Source: Melastoma dodecandrum (taxonomy: Eukaryota; Streptophyta; Magnoliopsida; Myrtales; Melastomataceae). Taken from it: a stretch of DNA of 64,000 nt. The notes under the pieces are model-generated. The model was not told the origin of the DNA. It searched no databases and saw only the letters and a program-made list of their open reading frames with translations. The stretch covers positions 2,294,001 through 2,358,000 of the forward strand of contig JARUPY010000473.1 in NCBI GenBank assembly GCA_029817715.1. The letters are read 5' to 3'. The stretch's first letter is position 1; each line of letters opens with the position of its first letter. Shown here piece by piece: positions 1 to 11,349 of this stretch. Made by a program: the position numbers and the translations under genes.

Positions 1-798
1 GATTTAATATAATTAATTTAAGAAAGAGAAGTGGTTAAGTTGGATAAAAGCCACGTATACCAGTCAGGTTGTTACCAAGATTCTAGGGAGTTGATTGAGA
101 GGGCCACGACCCTCAAAATAGCCTAAGAACGTGTCAAACGTGTTCAGCACTCAAGCCTTGCAAGATTCAGTATAAAAGGGGGAACAGATTCTCCTTAGGA
201 AATTCTCACGATCAATCAGCCAAACACAAGCTTTGCATTGCTTGTCACCCTTAGTTTAGTAGATACCTCGGCCTGGGTTTATTAGGTCATCAAACAGCGG
301 AGTGAGCAACCGTAGCTCCGTTGATCAACCTTCCGCCAGCACTCCCATCGTCGAGACGAGCAGCCGTAGTCTCGACACCTAGCTTCCACCATCGCCTCCA
401 CCGTCGGGACGAGCAACCGTAGTTCCGGCGATCATCCTCCGCCTGCATCTCCGCCACCAAGGTGTTCATCCGGGGCCTTAGCATCCACATCCGACATCCG
501 CCCGATTCTGCTTCACGGGGCGCAAGTCTACAGCGCACTGTACCGAGTCTACAGCGTCAGCAGTGACGTCAGCTCCAGTCGCACCTCCAGCAGCGAGTGT
601 ACATTGCCTCCGTTGTCCATACCACCGTTTCTTTCCTTCATTTTTATGGCTGTAAGCATTCGTTTCTTCTTTTAAAACTTTGAACTTGTAACAGCCGTAT
701 TATTTATCATTGAAATTCATCTTTCTGGCGACCACATACAATTCTCTGTGAGTCCAATTGCCAAATATTTTCGACGTGGTCCGTTTCCTACGCGAACA
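1..798 (+). mobile_element. LTR 1 of a non-autonomous LTR retrotransposon array (left part cut by window edge)
   Basis: This segment matches base for base, with few changes, the LTRs at 2004-3042 and 4251-6185. By comparison with those, about 267 bases of this LTR lie left of the window. It carries a TATA-like box (tataaaaggg, 171-180) as expected for the LTR promoter and ends with cgcgaaca at 798. Six bases later comes tggcgaccacagtggg, a probable primer binding site. The same end is seen at 3042 and 6185, which fixes the LTR boundary. Confidence 0.8.
171..180 (+). promoter_or_regulatory. TATA box of LTR 1
   Basis: The box reads tataaaaggg. The same box recurs at 2421-2430 in LTR 2 and near 4688 in LTR 3, so it is conserved among the copies. 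It is the probable core promoter for the element's RNA. Confidence 0.5.
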
Positions 799-2003
799 CG
801 TCTTTGGCGACCACAGTGGGAGCCGAGTTAATACTCACATGGCAAAGAATACCAGGAGTTGGGTTAATCGCGACCCTCCACCTCCATTAGATGGAGACGG
901 TCAGAATATAACAGGATACGCAAAGGAGGAGACCACGGCTCTAGGAAGCCAAGTGGCTGCAACTCGACACTCTTTCGGGGCACATACTCAACCCACTAGG
1001 CTTGAGTTCTATAAAGAATTTAATGATATGAAGAACTTGATGGACAGGCGTTTTACTAGGCTACAAGACAATATAATTCATATACTGGAGCAAATCTGTG
1101 CCTTAAACCGGCCAAGCGCCGCTGCAAAGCCAAAAAACTAGGAAATGACTCGTGACGAGTCTACGAAAATGATCAGTCCTGACCATGTCTACGACAACGA
1201 CGATGTAGATTGGGACGAGTATACTCATAAAGCCAATAGAGCCAGGCAGCCCAACTCTTTCGTCCCGGCACAAGTTTTCGAAAACTTTACTTATGGGGGC
1301 TTCAAAATAAATGAGTATGCGAACAATGCTCATTTATATCGACGAAGAGAGAGTTTTCATACGGAACCTTCCGTCGAGGGTTATATCCCCACTCCCGAAC
1401 CTCCCGTAACAATTCATTCATACCAAAAACACCCACGGATGAGTACGTGCCCATAACAACATCTCCTATTGATGTAGATGTCAGAATAAACCCGTCGCTA
1501 GAGGTTGATAAAGTTAAGCAATTTGGTCTGCCAACCCTTAAAGATGTTGGGGTACAAGTGGTAGAACAAGTTATGTCAAATTATGTGCGTGTAATCGACG
1601 TCCAACAATTAAAAAATGAAATTACAATTCATACTTTTCATACTTTCCAACCAGAGGTTAACTTCGTAGAGAACCTTGAAATTCCCGAGCATGAACTATG
1701 GGCACCTGGAGAAACAATAATGGCCAACCCATTATTATGGTGCCACTTGCCATTTGACCCGGGTGGCTTGCAACACGATTTAAGACAACGTCTTGCACAA
1801 CAAAATAAGTATATAGACATAGTGATCCAACCTACACGGGCTTATAGAGTTTGGCAAATACCATGGGATCACGCAATTTGGCGTTAGGTTTTAAATCCCC
1901 AAAGTTCCTTTAGTTTTAAGTTTCTTTATTCGTAATCCAAACCACTTCACAATGCTGGGTTAGACTCTCAGCTAAGATTGTCTCACCCTAAGAGGGGGGC
2001 TTA
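799..2003 (+). mobile_element. Internal region, copy 1, of the non-autonomous LTR retrotransposon (gag-like reading frame, broken)
   Basis: The region is about 1.2 kb. It begins with a probable primer binding site (tggcgaccacagtggg from 805), resembling the tRNA-Arg-type sites of Tat/Ogre-like elements (from memory). It ends in a purine-rich tract (aagaggggggc, about 1990-2000) just before the next LTR. A single open frame seems ancestral. Here it starts at ATG 839, meets TAG at 1139-1141, continues in frame from 1145, and shifts frame near 1410 through a 4-base deletion relative to copy 2. It resumes at 1447-1887 and ends in HAIWR. There is no protease, integrase or reverse transcriptase, so the element must depend on another for mobility. 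I do not recognise the encoded protein. Confidence 0.75.
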
Positions 2004-3042
2004 TGTTGACATGGCAAAAATCTTGGGCTTAATTATAAGAAATCATAAGTCCAAGCCCACTTTTGTGTGAACCCGCCAGGGAAGTACGATTGTCGGGATC
2101 AAGTCTACGGGGTCTAAGTCTATGAGGGTCCGTGTCTACGGGGGCCCGTGTCTACTAGGGTCAGAAAAGATCTTGACTCCAAGATTTTCGGGAAGAAGAT
2201 TATGGGGCCACGTTCCCATTTGGAAAGATCTTCAGATAAAGGAAAATCTGGGGATTTGATTTAATTAATTTAATATAAGAAAGAGAAGTGGTTAAGTTGG
2301 ATAAAAGCCACGATCAGATTGTTACTAAGATTTTAGGGAGTTGATTGAGAGGGCCACGACCTTCAAAATATCCTAAGAACGTGTCAAACGTGTTCAGCAC
2401 TCAAGCCTTGCAAGATTCAGTATAAAAGGGGGAACAGATTCTCCTTAGGAAATTCTCAGCCAAACACAAGCTTTGCATTGCTCGTCACCCTTAGTTTAGT
2501 AGATACCTCGGCCTGGGTTTATTAGGTCATCCTTCCAACAGCGGAGTGAGCAACCGTAGCTCCGTTGATCAACCTTCCGCCAGCACTCCCATCGTCGAGA
2601 TGAGCAGCCGTAGTCTCGATACCCAGCTTCCACCATCGCCTCCACCGTCGGGACAAGAAACCGTAGTTCCGGCGATCATCCTCCGCCTGCATCTCCGCCA
2701 CCAAGGTGTTCATCCGGGGCCTTAGCATCCACATCCGACATCCGCCCGATTCTGCTTCACGGGGCGCAAGTCTACAGCGCACTGTACCGAGTCTACAGCG
2801 TCAGCAGTGACGTCAGCTCCAGTCGCACCTCCAGCAGCGAGTGTACATTGCCTCCGTTGTCCATACCACCGTTTCTTTCCTTCATTTTTATGGCTGTAAG
2901 CATTCGTTTCTTCTTTTAAAACTTTGAACTTGTAACAGCCGTATTATTTATCATTGAAATTCATCTTTCTGGCGACCACATACAATTCTCTGTGAGTCCA
3001 ATTGCCAAATATTTCCGACGTGGTCCGTTTCCTACGCGAACA
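2004..3042 (+). mobile_element. LTR 2 of the array (shared middle LTR)
   Basis: This complete LTR of about 1039 bp starts with tgttgacatgg immediately after the polypurine tract and ends with cgcgaaca. It has a TATA-like box at 2421-2430. It serves both as 3' LTR of copy 1 and 5' LTR of copy 2. That arrangement is expected from unequal recombination between LTRs rather than from two independent insertions. Confidence 0.85.
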
Positions 3043-4250
3043 CGTTTTTGGCGACCACAGTGGGAGACGAGTTAATTCCCACATGGCAAAGAATACCAGG
3101 AGTTGGGTTAATCGCGACCATCCACCTCCATTAGATGGAGACGGTCAGAATATAGCAGGATACGCAAAGGAGGAGACCACGGCTCTAGGAAGCTAAGTGG
3201 CTGCAACTCAACACTCTTTCGGGGCACATACTCAACCCACTAGGCTTGAGTTCTATAAATAATTTAATGATACGAAAAACTGGATGGACAGGCGTTTCAC
3301 TAGGCTACAAGACAATATAATTCAAATACTAGAGCAAATTAGTGCCTTAAACCGGCCAAGCACCGCTGCAAAGCCAAAAAACTGGGAAAGGACTCGTGAC
3401 GAGTCTACGAAAATGATCAGTCCTGACCATGTCTACGACAACGACGATGTAGATTGGGACGAGTATACTCATAAAGCCAATAGAGCCAGGCAGCCCAGCT
3501 CTTTCGTCCCGGCACAAGTTTTCGAAAACTTTACTTATGGGGGCTTCAAAATTAATGAGTATGCGAACAATGCTCATTTATATCGACGAAGAGAGAGTTT
3601 TCATACGGAACCTTCCGTCGAGGGTTATATTCCCACTCCCGAACCTCCCGTAACAAATTATTCATTCGTACCAAAAACACCTACGGAGGAGTACGTGCCC
3701 ATAACAACATCTCCTATTGATGTAGATGTCAGAATAAACCCGTCGCTAGAGGTTGATAAAGTTAAGCAATTTGGTCTGCCAACCCTTAAAGATGTTGGGG
3801 TACAAGTGGTAGAACAAGTTATGCCAATTATGTGCGTGTAATCGACGTCCAACCATTAAAAAATGAAATTACAATTCATACTTTTCATACTTTCCAACCA
3901 GAGGTTAACTTCGTAGAGAACCTTGAAATTCCCGAGCATGAACTATGGGCACCTGGAGAAACAATAATGGCCAACCCATTATTATGGTGCCACTTGCCCT
4001 TTGACCCGGGTGACTTGCAACACGATTTAAGACAACGTCTTGCACAACAAAATAAGTACATAGACATAGTGATTCAACCTACACGTGCTTATAGAGTTTG
4101 GCAAATACCATGGGATCACGCAATTTGGCGTTAGGTTTTAAATCCCCAAAGTTCCTTTCGTTTTAAGTTTCTTTATTCGTAATCCAAACCACTTCACAAT
4201 GCTGGGTTAGACTCTCAGCTAAGATCGTCTCACCCTAAGAGGGGGGCTTA
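3043..4250 (+). mobile_element. Internal region, copy 2, of the non-autonomous LTR retrotransposon
   Basis: Nearly identical to copy 1 and of the same length (1208 bp). Its frame starts at ATG 3083, has a TAA at about 3194 where copy 1 reads CAA, and reopens at 3284-3841. A 1-base deletion near 3825 shifts it, and it finishes in the second frame at 4134 with the same HAIWR end. The lesions differ from those of copy 1: the TAG of copy 1 reads TGG here. Neither copy alone can encode the whole protein. Confidence 0.75.
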
Positions 4251-6185
4251 TGTTGACATGGCAAAAATCTTGGGCTTAATTATAAGAAATCATAAGTCCA
4301 AGCCCACTTTTGTGTGAACCCGCCAGGGAAGTACTAAGTCTACAAAGGACTGTCGGGATCAAGTCTACGGGGTCTAAGTCTACGAGGGTCCGTGTCTACG
4401 GGGGTCCGTGTCTATGAGGGTAAGAAAACATCTCGACTCCAAGATTTTCGGGAAGAAGATTATGGGGCCACGTTCACATTTGGAAAGATCTTCAGATAGA
4501 GGAAAATCTGAGGATTTGATTTAATATAATTAATTTAAGAAAGAGAAGTGGTTAAGTTGGATAAAAGCCACGTATACCAGTCAGGTTGTTACCAAGATTC
4601 TAGGGAATTGATTGAGAGGGCCACGACCTTCAAAATATCCTAAGAACGTGTCAAACGTGTTCAGCACTCAAGCCTTGCAAGATTCAGTATAAAAGGGGAA
4701 CATATTCTCCTTAGAAAAAACTCACGATCAATCAGCCAAACACAAGCTTTGCATTGCTCGTCACCCTTAGTTTAGTAGATACCCCGGCCTAGGTTATTGG
4801 GTCATCCTTTCAACAGCGGAGTGAGCAACCGTAGCTCCGTTGATCAACCTTCTGCCAGCACTCCCATCGTCGAGACGAGTGATACGGGGACGGCAAGGAA
4901 TAGATGATTCCTAAACCGAAAACGAATGGGGACGTCACTGAAAAGGGTGCGGAATGGAGTGACGCTTAGTATGGACGGAAAGTGTGTGGGGTAGGCGGCT
5001 GAATGATGAAAGGAAGGGTTGAGATCAACCTCCACGGATACAGATGCACCACCGTGAAAGAAGACTCGGGTAGACTCGTTTGACCGTGGATACAGATACA
5101 CCACCACGAACAAGACGAGGGCGAGGCACAACACGGAGGATACAGATACACCACCACCGGTTGATACACTCTACTCAATCCGCACTTGGAAATCCACCAA
5201 ATGAAGAACGAGGTTTGAAGGAGAATCCACTCACTTCGGATAAAAGACACTAAGTCTGATAAGGGTTTATAATTTGATTCAAAAAAAGCTTTTTTTCAAA
5301 TGAGTACAAGGTGCCCATTATATAGGGAACACCTGAAGAAGAACTTAAATGCACGAAATGAACCTAGGCTAGATGCATGCAAGGCCAGATTCATGGACGA
5401 ACCATAAATGGCTTATTGGAAATGCAACAAAGTAAATGCAAAGCATAAATGAGGAATGCGAAATGATTCAGCTTCCTCGAGGCTCTCTTCATCTTCGAGA
5501 CTCTTGGTTTGGCCGACTCTTCGTTGCTCAGTCGCTGATCGCGTCGACTTGGTCGCACCTCCTTGAGTCGCGTCGACTTGGTCGCACCTCCTTGAGTCGC
5601 GTCGACTTGGTCGCTCACTCGCTAGCGAGTAAAGTGACTCCTCTCTTGCTGCGCGTCGACGGGGATAAGTTGTCGTCCGTCTTTGTATCAACGAGCAGCC
5701 GTAGTCTCGACACCCAGCTTCCACCATCGCCTCCACCGTCGGGACGAGCAACCGTAGTTCCGGCGATCATCCTCCGCCTGCATCTCCGCCACCAAGGTGT
5801 TCATCCGAGGCCTTAGCATCCACATCCGACATCCGCCAGACTCTGCTTCACGGGGCGCAAGTCTACAGCGCACTGTACCGAGTCTACAGCGTCAGCAGTG
5901 ACGTCAGCACCAGGTCTACGTTTCGCGACAACGAGTCTACAGCGTCAGCAGTGACGTCAGCTCCAGTCGCACCTCCAGCAGCGAGTCTACATCGCCTCCG
6001 TCATCCATACCACCGTTTTTTCCTTCATTTTTATGGCTGTAAGCATTCGTTTCTTCTTTTAAAACTTTGAACTTGTAACAGCCGTATTATTTATCATTGA
6101 AATTCATCTTTCTGGCGACCACATACAATTCCCTGTGAGTCCAATTGCCAAATATTTCCGACGTGGTCCGTTTCCTACGCGAACA
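4251..6185 (+). mobile_element. LTR 3 of the array, enlarged by a nested insertion
   Basis: Starts with tgttgacatgg after the polypurine tract (ggggggctta) and ends with cgcgaaca at 6185, followed by unrelated sequence. Removing the nested 811-bp element and one target-site copy leaves an LTR of about 1.1 kb like the other two. It also carries a local 53-bp duplication: agtctacagcgtcagcag begins at 5881 and again at 5934, which the other LTRs lack. Confidence 0.8.
4880..5690. mobile_element. Nested solo LTR with TGATAC/GTATCA ends
   Basis: The 811-bp insert begins tgatacgggg and ends ctttgtatca, so its ends form the 6-bp inverted repeat TGATAC/GTATCA. It is flanked by the direct repeat ACGAG (4875-4879 and 5691-5695), a 5-bp target duplication. 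The other two LTR copies are uninterrupted here. It has no coding region or second LTR, so a solo LTR is the simplest reading. It contains a TATA-like tatataggg near 5320 and short internal tandem repeats, namely ggatacagatacaccacc (about 5025-5160) and gtcgcgtcgacttggtcgc (about 5545-5615). Confidence 0.8.
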
Positions 6186-6430
6186 ATATGCAAAGGTTTG
6201 CGGCAAACTAACTCGGCTTCGGCTTTCTAAAGTTCAAGGCATCCACAAGTGGGGATAATTATCTTAGGTTAGAGATTACACAGAAAGTCGCACCGCATCG
6301 TCCCATAAACATTTGAGGAGAAAAGGAGAAATAAATCATATCCAAACCTCAAAAGATCATTTTTTGGCATAGAAAACAAAAAGGAGTTTGGTGAAGCCCA
6401 CAAAGGAAATGCAGAAGTGGGTTCACTCCC
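6186..6430. other. Short spacer right of the retrotransposon array
   Basis: No gene, RNA or clear repeat is recognised. The first bases after the LTR end (atatg) should be the right-hand target duplication of the array, but the left flank is outside the window. Confidence 0.4.
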
Positions 6431-6815
6431 ATGTTTGATCCAAAATAACGTTAGTTCGTAAAATATTTTACAAAATGGGTTGGTCAAACCTAAAATTTCT
6501 CAACTAGTGTCGATATATCGGAGTTAGGAGCTCCAATTTTGATTTACAAAGAAGTCGGAGTCCGTGACTCTAATTTAGGCACCTCAGACATAAACTCGGA
6601 GTTGTTGAATCCAAGTTTATGGGGGATGTCAAGAAATCATTAACTCAGAGTCCTTAACTCTTATTTCAGTCCAACAATCACAAAATTGGAACCACAAACT
6701 CCGATTTTAGTGAGACGCGACCCAAATTCTCAAGTCGCAGACCAAAGTCGGAGTCTTGAACTCCGAGTTTGGTGCATATTGGAGAAAATCAGAGTCGGGA
6801 ACTTTGATTTTTAGG
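6431..6815. repeat. Array of short palindromes built on TCGGAGT-n4-ACTCCGA
   Basis: Begins with gtttgatccaaaataacg and then gttagttcgtaaaatatttt, which resembles the terminal inverted repeat of the element at 51427-51852. About seven imperfect hairpin motifs of the type GGAGTC-n-GACTCC follow between 6520 and 6815, spaced roughly 40-60 bp, often with an adjacent AATTTTA or ATTTTAG. Each unit has diverged. The function is unknown. It may be the subterminal region of a DNA transposon, possibly the MULE to its right. Confidence 0.5.
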
Positions 6816-7310
6816 CATCATAGCCACAACCCTTTAGGGTTATTTTCATTTGTGTCCGAACGAAACACTCGGCCAGACCCGCCTCCCTGCCCCCCCTCCC
6901 GCGTCGGCCATGCCGTCCCTCCAAACCTCCCCGCCACCCACGCCGTCCCTCCACAGATTCGGTCCTCCCACCTCTCCGACACGTGCATCCCCTACCGTGC
7001 GGCCCCGCCGCAGATTCGGTCCTTCCCGCCTCACAGCTGTGCCTCCCCCCTACATCCAGTCATCCTCGCCTCAGATTCGTGCCTCGCAGCTAAAGGTATT
7101 AACTGTTGGTCCCTTTAATGCGTTCGATCTGATGTATGCTTTCCGTAACCGTGGATTTGAACTACGTTGTTGGATTGTAGCCTGATGAAGTTAGATTTTG
7201 TTGAATTTCGTTGTGAATTTTACCTTATTTCATTGGCATTGTGAACCTCACTATTTGATTTTACCTTATTCTAGTAGGTTTAACATTATAATTTCCTCAA
7301 TCGAGTTACT
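6816..7310 (+). other. C-rich segment and spacer before the MULE remnant
   Basis: 6880-7080 is strongly C-rich, with repeats of cagattcggtcctccc. Proline-rich frames are open on it by composition alone. No recognisable protein is encoded. It may be the leader or first exon of the MULE that follows. Confidence 0.3.
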
Positions 7311-7316
7311 AAATAT

Positions 7317-9125
7317 CGCGGATGGGAATGTCACCAATGGACATGATGGCGTTAGTTATGAGAGAGGTCCTTTAAAAAGAATTGAACTAGCGAAAGTCAT
7401 CAATTATGATGGTTTAGAGAGCATGTTATGTGTTGCCATGTCTGTTGAAGTTGAAACGAGATTAAATAATGCCCATAAATATTCGGTGTTAGAGTATAAC
7501 AATGTTGGTGTGAATTATGTAATGGTCCCTGTAAGGAAAGTTGATGACGTCGGGTTGTTAATTAAGTTTCACCTTTCAAATTCAAGAAATATTCAACAAT
7601 TATATGTTAGTGAGGGATGAGGTTGTACCGTCGACCGTGCATCGTTTAAGCTCAGTGATAGAAAATAATAGTGAGGGTTGAACGTCATGTACAACGGGAT
7701 GTACCGGTTAAAGTAGAGAAGCCTTATCCAATTGGTAAGTTATAATGCTTGATTAGAAGATGATCGTCCTATTCTTGATTCTATTATGAATTTCGACGTA
7801 GATGTGTACATCGACGATGAATTGTTTAATGATTCGATGCAGGTTGGGAGATGTCATATGATTATTATCTTTGTAATCAAATGGTGACGACAATTGAAGT
7901 AGACGAAGGATCTAGTAGAAGAATAAAGGGGAAGGGGAAGGAGAAGGAGAAACTGCTCCCATTTTTTGATAGTTATGTTGTTGATGATAAACGTAATGGG
8001 TTTGACGAGTATGAGAACGATCCAATTAGGCACGTTAGTGACATGATAGGGGAATTTCGAAAAGGGAGGAGGTTCAAGGATAAGAAGGAGCTTATAGTTT
8101 CCTTGAATAATTTTCACATACAGAACCACTGCAACTATTAGGTACTTGAATCTAATACGAAAACGTGAGTTGTTTGTTGCTATGATGCTGATAAGGGGTG
8201 CAAATGGAGGTTACGAGCAATTTAAAGGGCTTGTGATGATGAATCCGAAGTTACAATATTTGGGGAGGCACATAGTTGCCTTAATCCTCTGTTATTGCAT
8301 GATCACGAGCGGTTAGTAACTAATTTTATGGCGCCGTTATTTAGACAGTTTGTGAGAAACACTCCGGAGGTAAAAGTTTCATTTCTACACAATATCATTA
8401 GAGAGAAATATGGATATGAAGTACCATGGAGAAGAGTGTGGGATGCAAAAAAAAAAAAGCAGTAGCGATGGAGTACCGTGATTGGGAGGAATCTTAAAAT
8501 GAGTTGCCTCATCTTTTGAATGCAATTCTGAGGTAAATCCAGGTACATGCATTGATTGGGGTGGTTCATACATCGTTGGATATGCTTATTTTCAATTTCA
8601 AAGAGTTTTTTGGTGTTACGCACCTAGCATAACAGCATTTCGATATTGTCGACTTGTGATTAGTATTGATGGAACATTCTTGTATGGAAAATACAAGCAT
8701 AAGTTGTTAATTACTTGTAGCGTTGATGGACAAAATCATATTGTCCCCCTTTCCTTTGCAATTGTAGACAAGGAAAGTTATTGGTCATGGGGTTAGTTTT
8801 TGAAATGTTTGAAACAATATGTGGTGGGCGACCAACATTAGGGGATATGTCTGATTTCAGATAGACATTCTGGCATTATTACGACAGTCAATGATGTGAA
8901 GGTTGGTTGGACTCCTCCATTTGTATATTGTGGGTTTTGCCTTCGTCATGTTGCTAGCTATTTTAATACCAGGTATAAGAATGCCATCAGTAAGAAAAGG
9001 CTAGCAATTGCAGCGAAAAAGTGTATGTATGCTAAGTTTTGGGCCATATTCCGTCTCATTGTTAGCACGATAGGTGATTTAAGCTTATGTCATGCATGCA
9101 TATTTCATGAACACTTATTTTAGTC
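7317..9125 (+). pseudogene. MULE (MuDR-type) transposase remnant
   Basis: Degenerate frames follow the order of a Mutator-like transposase. At 7320-7617 is the N-terminal PB1-like region (SYERGPLKRIELAKVINYDG and a VMVPVRKVDDV stretch). An acidic or basic linker follows at 7850-8140, then a zinc-binding transposase-associated region around 8150-8300. The MULE core at about 8640-9060 reads SIDGTFLYGKYKHKLLI, then PLSFAIVDKESYWSWG, then SDRHSGI. Several stops and frameshifts interrupt it (for example at about 8141, after YWSWG, and before ICLISDRHSGI). The protein would have cut and joined transposon ends in the nucleus. It is not functional here. Confidence 0.75.
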
Positions 9126-9179
9126 TCGTGTTTCAAGTTATTTGGCATCCATCTATGGATAATATCGTAGAAAGACTAC

Positions 9180-10162
9180 CACAATATTGTCTGGAAGGTC
9201 AAGAACTCTGGAGGGCAAGAGTACCCCTTATCTGCTTCTATTTAATCGAGTAGCACTTTCCGGATTGAGTAATTCGACAGTTTGGCGAAGAATAGCTGGT
9301 GTCATGGCAGCCTTCGAACACGGGAAAACATCTTCACAAGATAGACATGCGTGAGAAGTACCTCGATGATTGGCTCCACATCCATTTAGACTATATTGCT
9401 TTATGGCAACAACGGGATCAAAACATTGTGCCCTTGAGTTGGGATACATCGACCAGCTATAATACGTGGTATAGGCGGATTAGTCGGCTATATCTATCTC
9501 ATACAGGCGTTATGTTGGCTGCGGTGGTAAGTATTTAATTGAAATGTCGTCGACAATTTCATTGCTTTTGTGTAATCGTTATAATTTGCGTATTGGATGC
9601 AAGTAGAATGTGTACATGATATAACGCTTCGCGCTGAGAAAGAAGATCCAACAGAATTACGGAACATAACGGCTATCTCTCGAGGAACTCATAACTACTT
9701 GAGGGGGTTCATCCCTATACGCGTGTATGGACGTCAAGAAGGTCAACCGACAGAAGAAGAGGAAGAAGAACAATAATAAGTGCTTGTTGAGGAAGATGCG
9801 GAAGAATCAAATGAAGAGGAAGCAGATCAATAAGCAGGAGAAGATGAACTTCAGGACGGTGATGATGAGGACATGTTCGACATTGACGAGGTTGATCGTG
9901 TACAAGGGACTACACTCCTCAATGTTATTGAGGAGCCAACTCCAGAAGACACGTATTTCAGTCTGGTACTCGTCCAATGATCTTCGTCAAGAACTCCACC
10001 GGCTCATCTCAAGTCAAACAAGATTTTAGTTATTCAATGGCTGATCCGGATAACATAATGATATTCCAGCTCACACAGCTCACCCCGTCGGAACCTACGA
10101 TGGAATTGCCACAAACTAGAAGGCGATATAATTTGAGATATGCGAGGCGTTCTAAGGATTAG
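9180..10162 (+). pseudogene. Plant mobile domain (PMD) remnant, with acidic tail
   Basis: Frames at 9185-9540 give a C-terminal plant mobile domain: LWRARVPLICFYLIEWHF, VIRQFG, LHKIDMREKYLDDWLHIHLD, then IALWQQRDQNIV and WYRRISRLYLSHTG. After 9700 one frame is very rich in Glu/Asp, and the end at 10162 is Arg-rich (RRRYNLRYARRSKD). Frameshifts separate the pieces. PMD proteins are carried by some MULE and Gypsy elements and were domesticated as MAIN/MAIL proteins. Here the domain follows a MULE core, so it probably belongs to the same element. Confidence 0.65.
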
Positions 10163-11349
10163 TAGTGGACATTCAAATGTATGAACTTAGACTATTTGGA
10201 TGTTATTGTCATTTGGATTAGGGGTGAGCATTCGGTGTACCGAATCTGAACCAAATCAAATATCGAAATTCCAATTTAAAAAAAAAAAGAAATTCAATAC
10301 AAGCCCATAAATTTCGAAAGCTCATAACAAATAAAAATTCAAACCCATAATTTTAACAAATTAAAGAAAACACAATCCAATATCAAAGCTCATAGATCCA
10401 AACAAAAAAAATCCAAATCAACAAGCTAAAATCCAACAAAAACTCCAAATCCACAAGTCTCACAAGACCCTTCAATCTTGATTTTTGAACCGCAAGAGAT
10501 TGAAACCATCTATAAAACACTAATATCATTCTAATATAAGTGCGGACAATCCTAGCATTCGAGATAAGAGTATTAATTTCATACAAACATTAAATAGCTG
10601 ACTGACTAGCGGATGATCCCACCATCGGCACAGAATCACTATTCATCTACATAAGGAGAAAATGTTATATTAACTACAAGTATCGATACTATAGGTCAGA
10701 AAAATATAAGAAATTTACGTGACAAATTATTAAGAACACCCAAAAGACCCCCGATCCACAAACACTAACAGCCAAAAAAAGACATTTTCATTAAACGACA
10801 TGTCCAGATGTTGGCAAAACATAAGACTCGATAGTTAAATGATATTGAGTTAGAAAAGAATGACAATTGGCTGCTAAACACTACTTTGGGCTAGAGCAAG
10901 AGACAATTTTCCGTATCAAGCTGGAAATAAAAAAAGCAGCACAGTTAAAGTAGTAATCGCCAAAAAAAGGGAACAGTTAAAACAAGCCATTAATGTCACC
11001 AAGAAAGGTAAAAATCGCAGGTAGGCGGGCATCCATTAAATGGCCCACATATCTTTATCTACTCAATCCTAACTTCACGAGTAGGAGTGCCCCCAATTAA
11101 ACTAGAAAACCAAAGAACCCGCACGATCACCGACTTATTCATTGGACTAAAAAAAGGGCAATCGAATTCGAATTGGTCAAATGGAATCGCAACCCAGATA
11201 AGATTGGAGCAAAGGACACACTCCCTGACTCCCAAAATCACAAATCCACCAGGGACGGAGTGAAAAGTCTCGGAGGAAGTCACGGCAGGTCGCTGTGTAG
11301 GAGAGGACACCGCCTGAGGGAAACGTCCGACAACCGGTTATAGTTGTTA
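10163..11349. other. AT-rich spacer, no gene recognised
   Basis: 10215-10260 (ggattaggggtgagcattcg and a ggtaccgaa-like stretch) resembles the end of plant hAT-type elements, but I found no matching opposite end. The rest is A-rich DNA with oligo-A runs. No frame resembles a known protein. Confidence 0.35.

Noticed and set aside
290..538. 82-residue minus-strand frame repeated in each LTR (also 2522-2782 and 5688-5873)
   Set aside because: It lies inside the LTR opposite to transcription and recurs only because the LTRs are copies.
4844..5816. Several open frames in the nested solo LTR
   Set aside because: Driven by short tandem repeats; no domain.
10215..10260. hAT-transposon-like end (taggggtgagca)
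   Set aside because: No opposite terminal repeat or target duplication found.
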